DNA of 64,000 nucleotides, taken from positions 5,208,001 through 5,272,000 of the forward strand of contig JASGHY010000001.1 in NCBI GenBank assembly GCA_047602185.1, in the 5' to 3' direction. The first letter of the stretch is position 1. Every line of letters starts with the position of its first letter. Source of the stretch: PMP191F sp047602185. GTDB lineage: Bacteria > Bacteroidota > Bacteroidia > Chitinophagales > Chitinophagaceae. Shown here piece after piece: positions 1 through 8,634 of this stretch. Under the pieces are notes generated by a model, which was not told the DNA's origin, searched no databases, and saw only the letters and a list, made by a program, of their open reading frames with translations. The translations under genes were made by a program, and so were the position numbers.

Positions 1-1
1 C

Positions 2-346
2 GTGGTGAAGCTTTCCTTTGAGTTCTCGCTGGATATAATAAAGTATTGTGAATTACTTGAAGCGCAAAGAAAATATGTGATTGCAAGGCAACTGATGAAG
101 TCGGGTACATCCATTGGTGCAAACATAATGGAAGCCCAGAATGCAGAAAGTAGAGCTGATTTCATTCATAAGTTCAAGATCTCTGCAAAGGAGGCTGATG
201 AAACTGAATACTGGTTATTGCTTTGCAGTTATTCTGAAGAATATCCGCCCTGTGATGAATTGCTAAGTAAGATTGATGCTTTAAATCGATTGATCGGTAA
301 AATCATATCATCCTCTAAACAGCAAAAGCCTGTTAGGAATAATTAA
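2..346 (+). CDS. Four-helix bundle protein (23S rRNA-IVP/S23 family), 5' end probably cut by the window edge
   Basis: The protein resembles the four helix bundle family first seen in intervening sequences of 23S rRNA and now known as free-standing genes of unknown function. The family core is visible: SFEFSLDI near the start, QLMKSGTSIGANIMEAQNA in the middle, then a Lys/Ala/Glu-rich helix (KFKISAKEADETEYWL). The first codons are GTG at 2 and GTG at 5. Family members normally have a few more residues before SFEF, so the true start probably lies upstream of the window. About 114 residues are visible, near the usual 110-130. No role can be assigned beyond the family. Confidence 0.8.
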   Translation: MVKLSFEFSLDIIKYCELLEAQRKYVIARQLMKSGTSIGANIMEAQNAESRADFIHKFKISAKEADETEYWLLLCSYSEEYPPCDELLSKIDALNRLIGKIISSSKQQKPVRNN

Positions 347-399
347 GTGGCTGAGGTAAGAATTTGCACATCTGCACATCAGTAAATCTGCACATTAAA

Positions 400-1113
400 A
401 TGGTTTTTTTAAACAACATTCTTTTCTTAGATATTGAAACTGTTCCCCAGTACCCTGTTTATGAGTCAGTGCCTGAAGACTGGAAAGCGCTGTGGTCAAA
501 GAAGGCAGAGGGACTGTTGCGCAATCGTGAAGAAGAAACAGTAGAAACTATTTATAACCGCGCCGGCATATATGCCGAATTCGGAAAGATCATTTGCATT
601 AGCTGCGGCATTATACAAGGTAACACAGATGGCAAGCGACTGTCTTTAAAATCCTTTTACGGGGATGACGAAAAAATGTTGCTGCAACAGTTTGCCGAGA
701 TGCTTAAAAAATGGGCAGTAGATAGTAGCCGCTATCTCTGTGCGCACAATGGCAAAGAGTTTGACTTTCCTTATCTCTGCCGCAGAATGATCATTAATGC
801 AGTTCCTATTCCTGCTGTGTTGAATACGGCTGGTAAAAAGCCCTGGGAGATCCCTCACCTCGATACCATGGAGCTTTGGAAATTCGGCGACTTTAAAAGC
901 TATACTTCACTGAACCTGCTGGCGCACGCCCTTGAGATCCCCACCCCTAAAGATGATATTGATGGCAGCAGAGTAGCCCAGGTATATTGGGAAGATCATG
1001 ACCTGGAGCGTATTGCCAAATACTGCCAGAAAGATGTATTGACTGCTGTGCAGGTGTACCTGCGCATGACAGGCGAGCAATTGATAAAGCCTGATTTTGT
1101 AGAGATCAAATAA
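400..1113 (+). CDS. DEDDy 3'-5' exonuclease domain protein (PolB-like exonuclease, predicted)
   Basis: This is a predicted ribonuclease H-fold 3'-5' exonuclease of the stand-alone PolB-like type. The acidic DEDDy set is visible: FLDIETVP (D11, E13), HNGKEFDFPYL (D122) and YCQKDVL (Y208, D212), which would bind two metal ions. The frame is also open upstream to a TTG at 364, but those codons encode no family sequence, so I chose the ATG at 400, giving 237 residues. No polymerase domain is attached, so a DNA or RNA trimming role is inferred from the fold only. It lies downstream of the four-helix bundle gene on the same strand, with no obvious functional link. Confidence 0.85.
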   Translation: MVFLNNILFLDIETVPQYPVYESVPEDWKALWSKKAEGLLRNREEETVETIYNRAGIYAEFGKIICISCGIIQGNTDGKRLSLKSFYGDDEKMLLQQFAEMLKKWAVDSSRYLCAHNGKEFDFPYLCRRMIINAVPIPAVLNTAGKKPWEIPHLDTMELWKFGDFKSYTSLNLLAHALEIPTPKDDIDGSRVAQVYWEDHDLERIAKYCQKDVLTAVQVYLRMTGEQLIKPDFVEIK

Positions 1114-1212
1114 GTGACTGTTGATTGAGCGATGGTATGATTTTTAGACGGAGACATTCTCCGGGCTTTGACGTTCTATCATGTCGATTGATAAACCTTT
1201 ATAAAATAGAAT

Positions 1213-1605
1213 ATGCCCCAAAGAACAAATTACGCATCAGGTTCCAAATGGGAAGATATTGTAGGGTATAGCCGTGCAGTGAGGGTAGGTAATGTGGTAG
1301 AGGTATCCGGAACGGTAGCTTCAGGTGAAGATGGGAAAGTGGTTGGCCTTAATAATCCTTACGAGCAAACACGCTTCATTTACCAGAAAATAGAGAAGGT
1401 ATTACAACAGGCCGGCGCATCTATGAAAGATGTGGTACGCGTGAAAATGTATGTAACAGACATAAAGCAATGGCAGGAATACGGACGTGGGCATGCTGAA
1501 TTCTTTAAAGAGATAAAGCCCTGCAATACCATGGTGGAAGTGAGCGCGCTCATTGATCCTGAATACATGGTTGAAATTGAAGTGTCTGCTGTTATCACTG
1601 AATAA
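1213..1605 (+). CDS. RidA/YjgF-family protein lacking the catalytic arginine
   Basis: The protein belongs to the RidA/YER057c/UK114 family of small trimeric proteins. Archetypal members hydrolyse reactive enamine/imine intermediates made by PLP enzymes. The core VEVSGTVASGEDG, the helix around NNPYEQTRFIYQKIEKVL and the C-terminal VEVSALIDPEYMVEIEVSAV are clear. The residue equal to Arg105 of E. coli RidA, which binds the substrate carboxylate and is needed for deaminase activity, is Asn105 here (PCNTMVEV). By family knowledge this points to one of the Rid subgroups without imine deaminase activity. It is followed 9 nt later by the YjbR gene, probably in one transcript. Confidence 0.9.
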   Translation: MPQRTNYASGSKWEDIVGYSRAVRVGNVVEVSGTVASGEDGKVVGLNNPYEQTRFIYQKIEKVLQQAGASMKDVVRVKMYVTDIKQWQEYGRGHAEFFKEIKPCNTMVEVSALIDPEYMVEIEVSAVITE

Positions 1606-1614
1606 ATTTGTGTT

Positions 1615-1968
1615 ATGGATATTGAATGGCTGCAGGCATATTGCCTTGCAAAACCAGCGGTAGAGGAAACATTGCCTTTTGGCCCTGATGTGCTGGTGTA
1701 TAAAGTGGCAGGAAAAGTTTTTTTATTATGTCCGCTGGATACAGAGATGATGCAGTTCAATGTGAAATGTGATCCTGATATGGCTGTTGAGCTACGTGAG
1801 CAATATGCTTGTGTATTGCCCGGCTATCACATGAATAAGAAACACTGGAATACCATTATTGTCGACGGCTCTGTATCAGTAAAGTTGCTGAAAGAATGGA
1901 TCGATAATTCCTATGAACTGATTGTAGATAGCTTACCTGTCAAAATAAGACAACAGATAAGGGGATAA
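1615..1968 (+). CDS. MmcQ/YjbR family protein
   Basis: The 117-residue protein matches the MmcQ/YjbR family, small proteins with a CyaY-like fold sometimes described as DNA-binding. Visible family marks are the N-terminal LQAYCLAKPAVEETLPFGPDVLVYKVAGKVF, split here as LQAYCLAKPAVEETLPFG then DVLVYKVAGKVF, and the later GYHMNKKHWNTI, which corresponds to the conserved P-(x)-N-K-x-H-W segment. Length is normal for the family. It follows the RidA-like gene by 9 nt and ends 11 nt before the stop of the convergent DUF3570 gene. I see no terminator hairpin between the two. The biological role is unknown. Confidence 0.85.
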   Translation: MDIEWLQAYCLAKPAVEETLPFGPDVLVYKVAGKVFLLCPLDTEMMQFNVKCDPDMAVELREQYACVLPGYHMNKKHWNTIIVDGSVSVKLLKEWIDNSYELIVDSLPVKIRQQIRG

Positions 1969-1979
1969 GAAGATAAGGC

Positions 1980-3182
1980 TTACTTTGTTTTCACCATCAG
2001 CATATCTATCAGCAGGCTGATAGAGTGTGCATACAATCCATCACTTCTTTTGTAATAACCATAACGTAGGGTCAGTTCGTTGAACAGGGGCACCGGCTTC
2101 TTGCCTTTGGGATGCAGGCGCGTTTCCAGTCCACCTTCAAGACTGTGAAATTTTGAAAGATCGTAATCTGAAGTATAGAATTTAGCTGTCAGTTCATGTT
2201 CACGGTAAGGGCGGAAATAATCTGCTGCAGTTTGCTGATAATACCTGCCGAAAGGAGATAATACCAGCGCCGGTGTAATTTTTACGGGTAAGGAAACTTC
2301 AAAAGTATGGGCACGAATGCCGAAGTCATCCCAGTAATAGCGATAGTAAGTACGGAGAATATAGCGTGCCCCTATAAAGCTGTTCAACTGGATACCTATC
2401 GGGATCTTTAAACGGTGTTGCGGCAGGTTTTCCACCTTCAGGGAGCTGTCTCTGAAAAACACCCGATGAAAAGGAGTGGAAAGCAATCCATCCTGGTAAA
2501 CAACTCCCGGAAACAATGCCACGATCATTCGCCTGTTAATGACCTGCTGCCACATGGTATTGAAGTTGTACGATCGCCGGTGATATTCTCTGAACCATGT
2601 TCGCCCCCTCAGCTCCTTCGGGTATAAAAGCTTCAGCGGTTCATCTTTACTTAAACGCCCCCAGCGCAGATCATCCAGGTATACTTCAGCTTCAGCAGAA
2701 AGCTGCCTTGTTTTGCTTTTATTGGTATGATTGACAGCGAGGCCAAACCCCGTTGAAAGATAATCCGATTCAATAGAGAAGTGCCCGGTGCCACTTATCG
2801 TAAGCCCTGTTTTCTTAATACCGAGATTGTAACCAACATCAGCATACATGCGTGCGTCATTGCGCGAAGCAGAAGAAACAACGAAGTCAATATTGTCGGT
2901 AGAGGCAGATGTGATCACATCCACACCTGCATTGATGCTATAGGAATGAAGGGAGTCTGACTGATGTGTAAGTTTAACTCCCGGCGAATATACTGTTAGC
3001 TTTTCCGTGCCGATGCCTCCTGTTACTGCCGAATGGCTACCATCCTGCAGGTAATGCGAATACACTACCTGTATAGCAGTACGTGAAACCCGCTTTTTAT
3101 TAAAACTACTGTCTGCCCTTTGACCTAATCCGTATAAAGAAGAAGAAAGGAATAGTCCGAATATGATATACTTTTTTTTCAC
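1980..3182 (-). CDS. DUF3570 outer-membrane barrel-like protein, last gene of the Trx-ApbE/DUF4266 cassette
   Basis: This 400-residue protein has an N-terminal signal peptide (MKKKYIIFGLFLSSSLYGLGQ) and then alternating aromatic and polar strands typical of an outer-membrane beta-barrel. It matches what I know of DUF3570, including the early YSHYLQDGSHSAVTGG, the SASRNDARMYADVGYN segment and the repeated YYRYYWDDFGIRAHT and PFGRYYQQTAADYF strands. It lies 86 nt downstream of the DUF4266 lipoprotein and is probably co-transcribed with it and the thioredoxin-ApbE gene. By context it may be the outer-membrane partner of an exported redox or modification system. The molecular function is not established. 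Confidence 0.82.
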   Translation of the reverse strand: MKKKYIIFGLFLSSSLYGLGQRADSSFNKKRVSRTAIQVVYSHYLQDGSHSAVTGGIGTEKLTVYSPGVKLTHQSDSLHSYSINAGVDVITSASTDNIDFVVSSASRNDARMYADVGYNLGIKKTGLTISGTGHFSIESDYLSTGFGLAVNHTNKSKTRQLSAEAEVYLDDLRWGRLSKDEPLKLLYPKELRGRTWFREYHRRSYNFNTMWQQVINRRMIVALFPGVVYQDGLLSTPFHRVFFRDSSLKVENLPQHRLKIPIGIQLNSFIGARYILRTYYRYYWDDFGIRAHTFEVSLPVKITPALVLSPFGRYYQQTAADYFRPYREHELTAKFYTSDYDLSKFHSLEGGLETRLHPKGKKPVPLFNELTLRYGYYKRSDGLYAHSISLLIDMLMVKTK

Positions 3183-3268
3183 AAGCAGGTAATTAAACTA
3201 ATCTCATCAATCTTAGAGTTCCATCATCCGATCTGTGTAATCTGTATCCGGGTCCGCGCAATCAACGT

Positions 3269-3499
3269 TCAATTGCAGCCGCAGCCACCACTGTTCTTGC
3301 CTCCTCCACCTCCGGAAGCCCCTTCACGGTAAGTGTGCATATTACCGGAAAACTTTTCTGAGGGCAGTTTGCCGATCTGCATGTTCTCATCATTCAGGTA
3401 TGCACGTTGATAGGGCTTTACTGCTTTGCAACCCGCAGCCAACGCCACTACTATCAGTAAAACAATGCAACGGTTTCTTTTGATTGAATTATGCAGCAT
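3269..3499 (-). CDS. DUF4266 small lipoprotein with Gly/Cys-rich CGCN C-terminus
   Basis: The start is set at the ATG at 3499, because the product then begins MLHNSIKRNRCIVLLIVVAL and runs into the lipobox LAAGC, giving a 76-residue lipoprotein. After the lipobox comes VKPYQRAYLNDENMQ, then HTYREGASGGGGG and the end CGCN. This is the pattern I recall for DUF4266, including the REGAS-type motif and a terminal CxC. The start overlaps the end of the thioredoxin-ApbE gene by 11 nt, so translation is probably coupled. Its small size, lipid anchor and Gly/Cys tail suggest a substrate or electron carrier for the cassette rather than an enzyme. That is inference. Confidence 0.85.
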   Translation of the reverse strand: MLHNSIKRNRCIVLLIVVALAAGCKAVKPYQRAYLNDENMQIGKLPSEKFSGNMHTYREGASGGGGGKNSGGCGCN

Positions 3500-4859
3500 G
3501 AGCAATCTGTATATGTTTTGAAGTGTATATGTTGCCTGCATCGTCTATCACAATACAATGCGTTTGCGGCAGCTGGTTAATGAACTCAACACCCTCTTTG
3601 TGCCCCATTACGGTAACAGCTGTCGCCAATGCATCAGATAGTTCTGGTGCAGGGCTAATGATGGTAACGCTTTTAATACCCTGAACAGGATAGCCTGTAA
3701 TGGGGTTGATGTTATGTGAATAGCGGATACCATTTACATCAAAGTATTGAATATAGTTTCCGGATGTAGCTACGGATGATCCATTTACCGGTAGCCATAA
3801 AAGGATACGCGATAGATCATCAGGGTGTGCAATACCGGTTTTCCAGGGCTCACCGTTTGGCCGCATGCCCCATGCGGTAAGATCACCACCGGCACTTACC
3901 ACACCACTTTGTACACCTTGTTGCTGTAATAGCTCTTTCACCTTGCCGGCAGCATATCCTTTACCTATAGCAGCAAAGCTGATATGCATGCCTTCTGTTG
4001 ACAGAAAGATCTTATCGGGTGCAGTTAGCCGGATCTTCTTATAGCCCGTTTTGCGTAGTGCCTCCCGGCGAACAGCTTCATCTGGTAAGGTAAATGTCTC
4101 TCCTTTGAAATTGTATAGCTTTTTTAGCGCACCGGCAGTAATATCAAATGTTCCTTTAGTTAATGTTGCTAACTGGTTGCTGCGCTCTATTAACTGGTAA
4201 GTTTCCTGCGATACCTGTACCGGGCCAATACCGGCCTGTTGGTTAATAAGGCTGGTTTCTGAACCTGGCCGGAACTCAGTCAGTAAAGTTTCTATGCGTT
4301 GCACTTCACGGATACTGTCATCTAGCCATTGTTCGCCGGTAGCAGTATTATCGGCTACCACCATGAATTCAAACAATGAACCCATCAGTTTGGTGCTGCG
4401 CGCATATTCTTTCAACATATTGGCTTTTTGTAAGAACTGTTTTAGTTGACCGATAAAAATGGGAGCTGTCTGGTTGTTGTAGTCTACCAGGGTTAGTACG
4501 GACTGGTCTGGTTTTAATAAGAGCAGGCGTGGAAATGCTCCATCGGGGTTATACTTTTCAGCAAGCGCTTCATTTTGCTGTACCTCTTCCCGGGAGATCT
4601 TTTTCTGTTGCGGAAAGTCTGCTTCCAGCAACACCAGTTTCTGCTGTGCAAAACGCTGAAAAGAAGTATCTGCAAGTATTTTTTCCTGGAAACGGATACA
4701 GGGCTGACACCAGTCGGAGCCTGAAAAGATCAGGAGAACAGCCTTTTGAGAATCACGTGCAAGTGCAAAAGCTTTATCTGCATTACGCAGTGCTTTTTGC
4801 GCCTGCGCAGTAATAGTCGCCGCCAATGCAAGCAATGCAAACAAAAATGGTCTGGCCAT
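3489..4859 (-). CDS. Exported thioredoxin-like/ApbE fusion (FAD:protein FMN transferase domain)
   Basis: The 456-residue product has a signal peptide (MARPFLFALLALAATITAQAQ). A thioredoxin-fold domain follows at about 22-150, with the active site SDWCQPC (C51, C54). An ApbE domain occupies about 158-450. ApbE transfers FMN from FAD to a Ser/Thr of exported proteins using Mg2+. The ApbE marks are intact: GTFDITAGAL, FAAIGKGYAAGKV, SAGGDLTAWG, SVATSGNYIQYF, HNINPITGYP and SDALATAVTVMG. As I recall, related cassettes often encode the two domains as separate proteins next to DUF4266 and DUF3570, so the fusion is notable. It is the first gene of the minus-strand cassette and overlaps DUF4266 by 11 nt. 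Confidence 0.9.
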   Translation of the reverse strand: MARPFLFALLALAATITAQAQKALRNADKAFALARDSQKAVLLIFSGSDWCQPCIRFQEKILADTSFQRFAQQKLVLLEADFPQQKKISREEVQQNEALAEKYNPDGAFPRLLLLKPDQSVLTLVDYNNQTAPIFIGQLKQFLQKANMLKEYARSTKLMGSLFEFMVVADNTATGEQWLDDSIREVQRIETLLTEFRPGSETSLINQQAGIGPVQVSQETYQLIERSNQLATLTKGTFDITAGALKKLYNFKGETFTLPDEAVRREALRKTGYKKIRLTAPDKIFLSTEGMHISFAAIGKGYAAGKVKELLQQQGVQSGVVSAGGDLTAWGMRPNGEPWKTGIAHPDDLSRILLWLPVNGSSVATSGNYIQYFDVNGIRYSHNINPITGYPVQGIKSVTIISPAPELSDALATAVTVMGHKEGVEFINQLPQTHCIVIDDAGNIYTSKHIQIAHAA

Positions 4860-5074
4860 GAAGTAGTGGTTCGAATGAATAAATATAGCCTGCCTGTAGT
4901 AACCTCAGCAAATTATTACCCATTTTAACAAGTAGTGATGCAAACTGTTGAACCATTTGTCAAAAGAATTTCATTTTTAATCCCGAATGACGGATTCCTT
5001 TAATTTTATATGGTTTTCAATGGCTCGTTTTGTTAACGAGGTATTTTATACTTGAATAATTTAACCCATTCGTT

Positions 5075-6217
5075 TTGCAGATACAATCTAAGCTACCCGA
5101 TGTTGGTACTACCATCTTTACCGTAATGAGTGCTTTGGCCACTGAACATAAGGCTGTGAACCTGGGACAGGGGTTTCCCGACTTCCCGATGAGCGAACCA
5201 CTGGTTGACCTTGTGAGTAAGGCCATGAAGGATGGATTTAACCAGTATGTGCCTATGCAGGGCTACATGCCTTTGCGGGAGTCTATAGCCGCAAAAGCGC
5301 AATTGCTGTATGGCAGCAACATCAACCCCGATACGCAGATCACCGTTACACCCGGTGGCACCTATGCTATTTATACAGCTATTACCACGGTGCTGCAACC
5401 CGGTGACGAGGTCATTGTGTTTGAACCTGCTTATGATAGTTATATCCCCAATATTGAGATCAATGGTGGTGTGCCGGTACTCATCAGCCTGCAGTTTCCT
5501 GACTACAGTATTAACTGGGAAGAGGTAAGACAAAAGATCACGCCTAAAACAAGAATGATCCTGCTGAACTCTCCGCACAACCCTACGGGTGCTGTATTGC
5601 GCGAAGAAGATATCCGCCAGTTGCGCAGCATTGTGCAGGATACCAACATCATCATTGTATCAGACGAGGTGTATGAGCATCTTTGCTTTGATAATATTCC
5701 GCATCAGTCCATACTGCGCTACCCCGATCTGCTGGAAAGGAGCTTTGTGTGCTTTTCATTTGGTAAAGTATATCATTGTACCGGCTGGAAACTGGGGTAT
5801 TGTATCTCTTCACCTGCATTTATGAAAGAGTTCAGGAAGGTGCACCAGTTCAATTGCTTTTCCTGTCATAGCCCTTCACAGGTAGCACTGGCACAGTTTC
5901 TCACTGATAAAGAGTCCTATCTTTCCCTATCTCCCTTTATGGAAAAGAAACGCGATTATTTTCAGCAACTGATGCAGGAAACCCGTTTTACGCCACTACC
6001 CAGTCATGGCAGTTATTTCCAGTGTTACCAGTACAACCGCATCAGTGACGAAAGCGATAAGGATTTTGCTATCCGCATTACCAGGGAATACGGCGTAGCG
6101 TCGATACCTGTTTCTGCCTTTTACAAAGATGGTACTGACAATAAAGTGATCCGCTTTTGTTTTGCTAAAAAAGAAACTACGCTTCAGCAGGCTGCTGAAA
6201 AGCTGGCCCGTATATAA
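5075..6217 (+). CDS. Methionine aminotransferase-like PLP enzyme (class I/II, YbdL-like)
   Basis: This fold-type I PLP aminotransferase resembles E. coli YbdL and kynurenine aminotransferases, which transaminate methionine and aromatic amino acids with 2-oxo acids. Visible marks are SKLPDVGTTIFTVMSALA at the N-terminus, NLGQGFPDFP, VTPGGTYAIYTAI, NSPHNPTGAVL, SDEVYEHL and the PLP lysine segment SFGKVYHCTGWK (K231). The start is a TTG at 5075. An in-frame stop lies at 5057, no other start occurs between them, and the next ATG falls inside the conserved N-terminal motif. The length of 380 residues is normal. It is transcribed divergently from the ApbE cassette. Confidence 0.9.
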   Translation: MQIQSKLPDVGTTIFTVMSALATEHKAVNLGQGFPDFPMSEPLVDLVSKAMKDGFNQYVPMQGYMPLRESIAAKAQLLYGSNINPDTQITVTPGGTYAIYTAITTVLQPGDEVIVFEPAYDSYIPNIEINGGVPVLISLQFPDYSINWEEVRQKITPKTRMILLNSPHNPTGAVLREEDIRQLRSIVQDTNIIIVSDEVYEHLCFDNIPHQSILRYPDLLERSFVCFSFGKVYHCTGWKLGYCISSPAFMKEFRKVHQFNCFSCHSPSQVALAQFLTDKESYLSLSPFMEKKRDYFQQLMQETRFTPLPSHGSYFQCYQYNRISDESDKDFAIRITREYGVASIPVSAFYKDGTDNKVIRFCFAKKETTLQQAAEKLARI

Positions 6218-6291
6218 TAACCTGGCTATCCGGATACAGGCAAGCTGTAATTGAGAGGTTAAACCTGGCAGGTTGCTTTCCGGCAGGGTGA

Positions 6292-8544
6292 TCAGAATGC
6301 TTTTTTGGCCGGACTGCTCTCTCCCTTCTCTGCCAGCTCAATGGCTTTTTCCAGTAACTCATCACGGCCATCCAGGATACCACGGATACTGGGCTTCATG
6401 GGTACATCTACATGCACACCTACACGCTGCGTTGGCCGCCCGTCGGGGTAAAATACACCTATCCCTGAGATATAGGTAAATATATTGCCGGGCAGGTAAA
6501 TGGCGGATACATTGCCGTCTGCGCCGGCAGTAGTACTGCCCAGCACTATTGTATTAGGGGCGCTTTGAAACGCCATGGTAGTATATTCTGCCTGGCTTTG
6601 CGAAGTAGCATTTACAATTACAATAACCTTCCCTGTATAATGATCGCCATTCTCACCTCCACTTTGTAATAAAGGCGTTTCTGTAAACAGGCCGGGTGTA
6701 CCGGCATCTCCTTTGGTAAACTTTACAAAGGGCGTTAAAGCGGGTTTAAGATAACTGCCAAAAGTAAATGGCATAAACTCCGAAGGGTAGCAACGCATGT
6801 CTACAATAATGGCCTTAGCGTCTTTAAATCGCTTTTTTATTTCCGGTAACTGGTTGTTCTTGTATTTGCCCGGGTAGATATACCCAATATTGCCGTTGAT
6901 GAGCTTATAGCTGCTATCGGGTGCTGCGTAATCGATACCCATTTTTAGCCGGGTGCCTTCATAACGATGTACCAGTAGCTTTGATCTTTGCGTATTGCGT
7001 TCTATCTCCAGCTCCATACCGTCTGTAGTACCCCGGAGTATTTTTAAAGGAAGGTCTCTTTGCTGTGTTTCGTAATTGGAAGCCGGTGTTTGCGGCAGCA
7101 ATTCTTTTACAAGGTCCTCTATCTTCCTGTTGTTTACTTTGGTGATCACATCCCCTTTTTTCAGCTGCTGTTGTATACTGTCTGCTTCTGTATAAAAGCC
7201 TGTAACTACCAGTTTGTTTTCAATGAACTTTGTTTGTACCGGGGGGTAGTATTTACCATAATGCCTGTTGAGCCCGGCATTGTTGCCCCATACATTTGCA
7301 TGGGTATCGTTTACTTTGGCAATAAGGGTAAGGCAGGCAAGGCTATAGGCTACGGTGTCCCTTGCATTCACAAAGGTGGGAATGAAGGCAGGCAACACCT
7401 TAGCCCAGTCTTCACCAATAACATCTTTGTAGGGAAAGAAATACTGGATCATATTCCAGTAGCGGTACAATGCCAGTAGTCGATAACCTGCATCCGGGTA
7501 CTGCATTTTTGCATAGGTATTCTCGTTCTTAAACTCGGGGTTGCCTACGCCCGGCATCATACTTATGTAATAGCTTTTGCCCTGGTTACGATTGTTCCTG
7601 ATATAAGTGAGCTTATTGATCAGTGAGGTATTGAAATTGCCGGGAGTAAGAAGGCTTCCATAATCGGGCAATATTTTTACAGTGCTATCTTTTACAGTGG
7701 GTTTGCAACTGGTACAGCTATCTGGCTTTCCCAGGGCATCTACCCATTTTTCCATTACAGCATTTGCCTCATTTTTATTCTTTGCTGCCAGTACACCGGG
7801 AAGTACGCGAAACAATTCTGCATCCCAGTTATAATTACCGGCAGCAATAGCGGGATGATGATATTTCAGAAAGCCCCACAGTTGTCCGAGGTTCACCAGG
7901 TTTTCAGTAGCCTGCTTATTCAGCGTAATGGTTTCAATACCTGAGCCGGTACTGAAAGCAGTATCGGTCCGTCCTTTATAGATAGTTTGTTTTTTAGGAG
8001 GCGCCTGTGCAATGGGTGTGCCGTCAATAGTGAGTTCCAGGTTGTCTATCCACATTTTTCCACCGCCTACCAGTACGCCGCCAAGATAAACCTGCGTGGC
8101 TTCCTCTTCATCATAATTCAGCGTAATGGTATATTTTTTCCAGTCGGAAGTGCCCTTAATGCCGCGATCTTCCATATTATCTACGCTAAACATACCCTGT
8201 CTGCCATCCACGCGCATCCATAAACCGGCATAGCCTGTAACATCCACTGTTTTAACATAACCGGTAAGGACCAGTTTTTTACCTCCAAAGCCAGACTTTA
8301 CAAGAAAGCTGTTAGCGCCGTATTCAGCACTTTCTTCTGTTCTTTCGATCAGGAAAGAGTAATGACCATGCTGAACTGTTTGTGAATCAGTTTGTATTTT
8401 ATATCCTTTGGCTGCTAATACCGTCCAGTTGGCTGGTAAGCCGGTGGAGGCATTCAACTCTTCCATGTCGAGGTTGAAAGTAGTTTGTGCAGTAGCAATG
8501 GTGCTGATAGCGAGCGTGGCTACAATACAGGGGAGTAATTTCAT
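6292..8544 (-). CDS. Secreted S41 family peptidase with N-terminal carbohydrate-binding-like domain
   Basis: This is a 750-residue exported protein with a signal peptide (MKLLPCIVATLAISTIATAQ). Residues about 25-175 form a beta-sandwich-like region (LTGYVKTVDVTGYAGLWMRV, KMWIDNLELTIDG) of the type fused to Bacteroidota S41 proteins. A helical middle and a PDZ-like segment (LKKGDVITKVNNRKIEDLV) follow. The C-terminal S41 (tail-specific/Tsp) protease domain shows IIVDMRCYPSE, then the segment carrying the catalytic Ser (VIVNATSQSQAEYT) and LGSTTAGADGNVS. The substrate is unknown. It converges with the aminotransferase gene, and I see no clear terminator in the 74-nt gap. Confidence 0.88.
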   Translation of the reverse strand: MKLLPCIVATLAISTIATAQTTFNLDMEELNASTGLPANWTVLAAKGYKIQTDSQTVQHGHYSFLIERTEESAEYGANSFLVKSGFGGKKLVLTGYVKTVDVTGYAGLWMRVDGRQGMFSVDNMEDRGIKGTSDWKKYTITLNYDEEEATQVYLGGVLVGGGKMWIDNLELTIDGTPIAQAPPKKQTIYKGRTDTAFSTGSGIETITLNKQATENLVNLGQLWGFLKYHHPAIAAGNYNWDAELFRVLPGVLAAKNKNEANAVMEKWVDALGKPDSCTSCKPTVKDSTVKILPDYGSLLTPGNFNTSLINKLTYIRNNRNQGKSYYISMMPGVGNPEFKNENTYAKMQYPDAGYRLLALYRYWNMIQYFFPYKDVIGEDWAKVLPAFIPTFVNARDTVAYSLACLTLIAKVNDTHANVWGNNAGLNRHYGKYYPPVQTKFIENKLVVTGFYTEADSIQQQLKKGDVITKVNNRKIEDLVKELLPQTPASNYETQQRDLPLKILRGTTDGMELEIERNTQRSKLLVHRYEGTRLKMGIDYAAPDSSYKLINGNIGYIYPGKYKNNQLPEIKKRFKDAKAIIVDMRCYPSEFMPFTFGSYLKPALTPFVKFTKGDAGTPGLFTETPLLQSGGENGDHYTGKVIVIVNATSQSQAEYTTMAFQSAPNTIVLGSTTAGADGNVSAIYLPGNIFTYISGIGVFYPDGRPTQRVGVHVDVPMKPSIRGILDGRDELLEKAIELAEKGESSPAKKAF

Positions 8545-8634
8545 GGAAGGTGGTTTAATGATAGTAAGTTAAAAATAATTTATTGCTGCCTGTGAATTCA
8601 TGGCAGATAAAGTTTGCTTTTTTAACTTCGGCCT

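Noticed and set aside
1603..1610. TAAATTTG, a perfect match to the -7 word just before the YjbR gene
   Set aside because: It overlaps the stop codon of the RidA-like gene and leaves no leader. With only 9 nt between the genes, co-transcription is simpler.
4866..4874. GGTTCGAAT, reminiscent of a tRNA T-loop
   Set aside because: No acceptor stem, anticodon arm or D-arm can be built around it.
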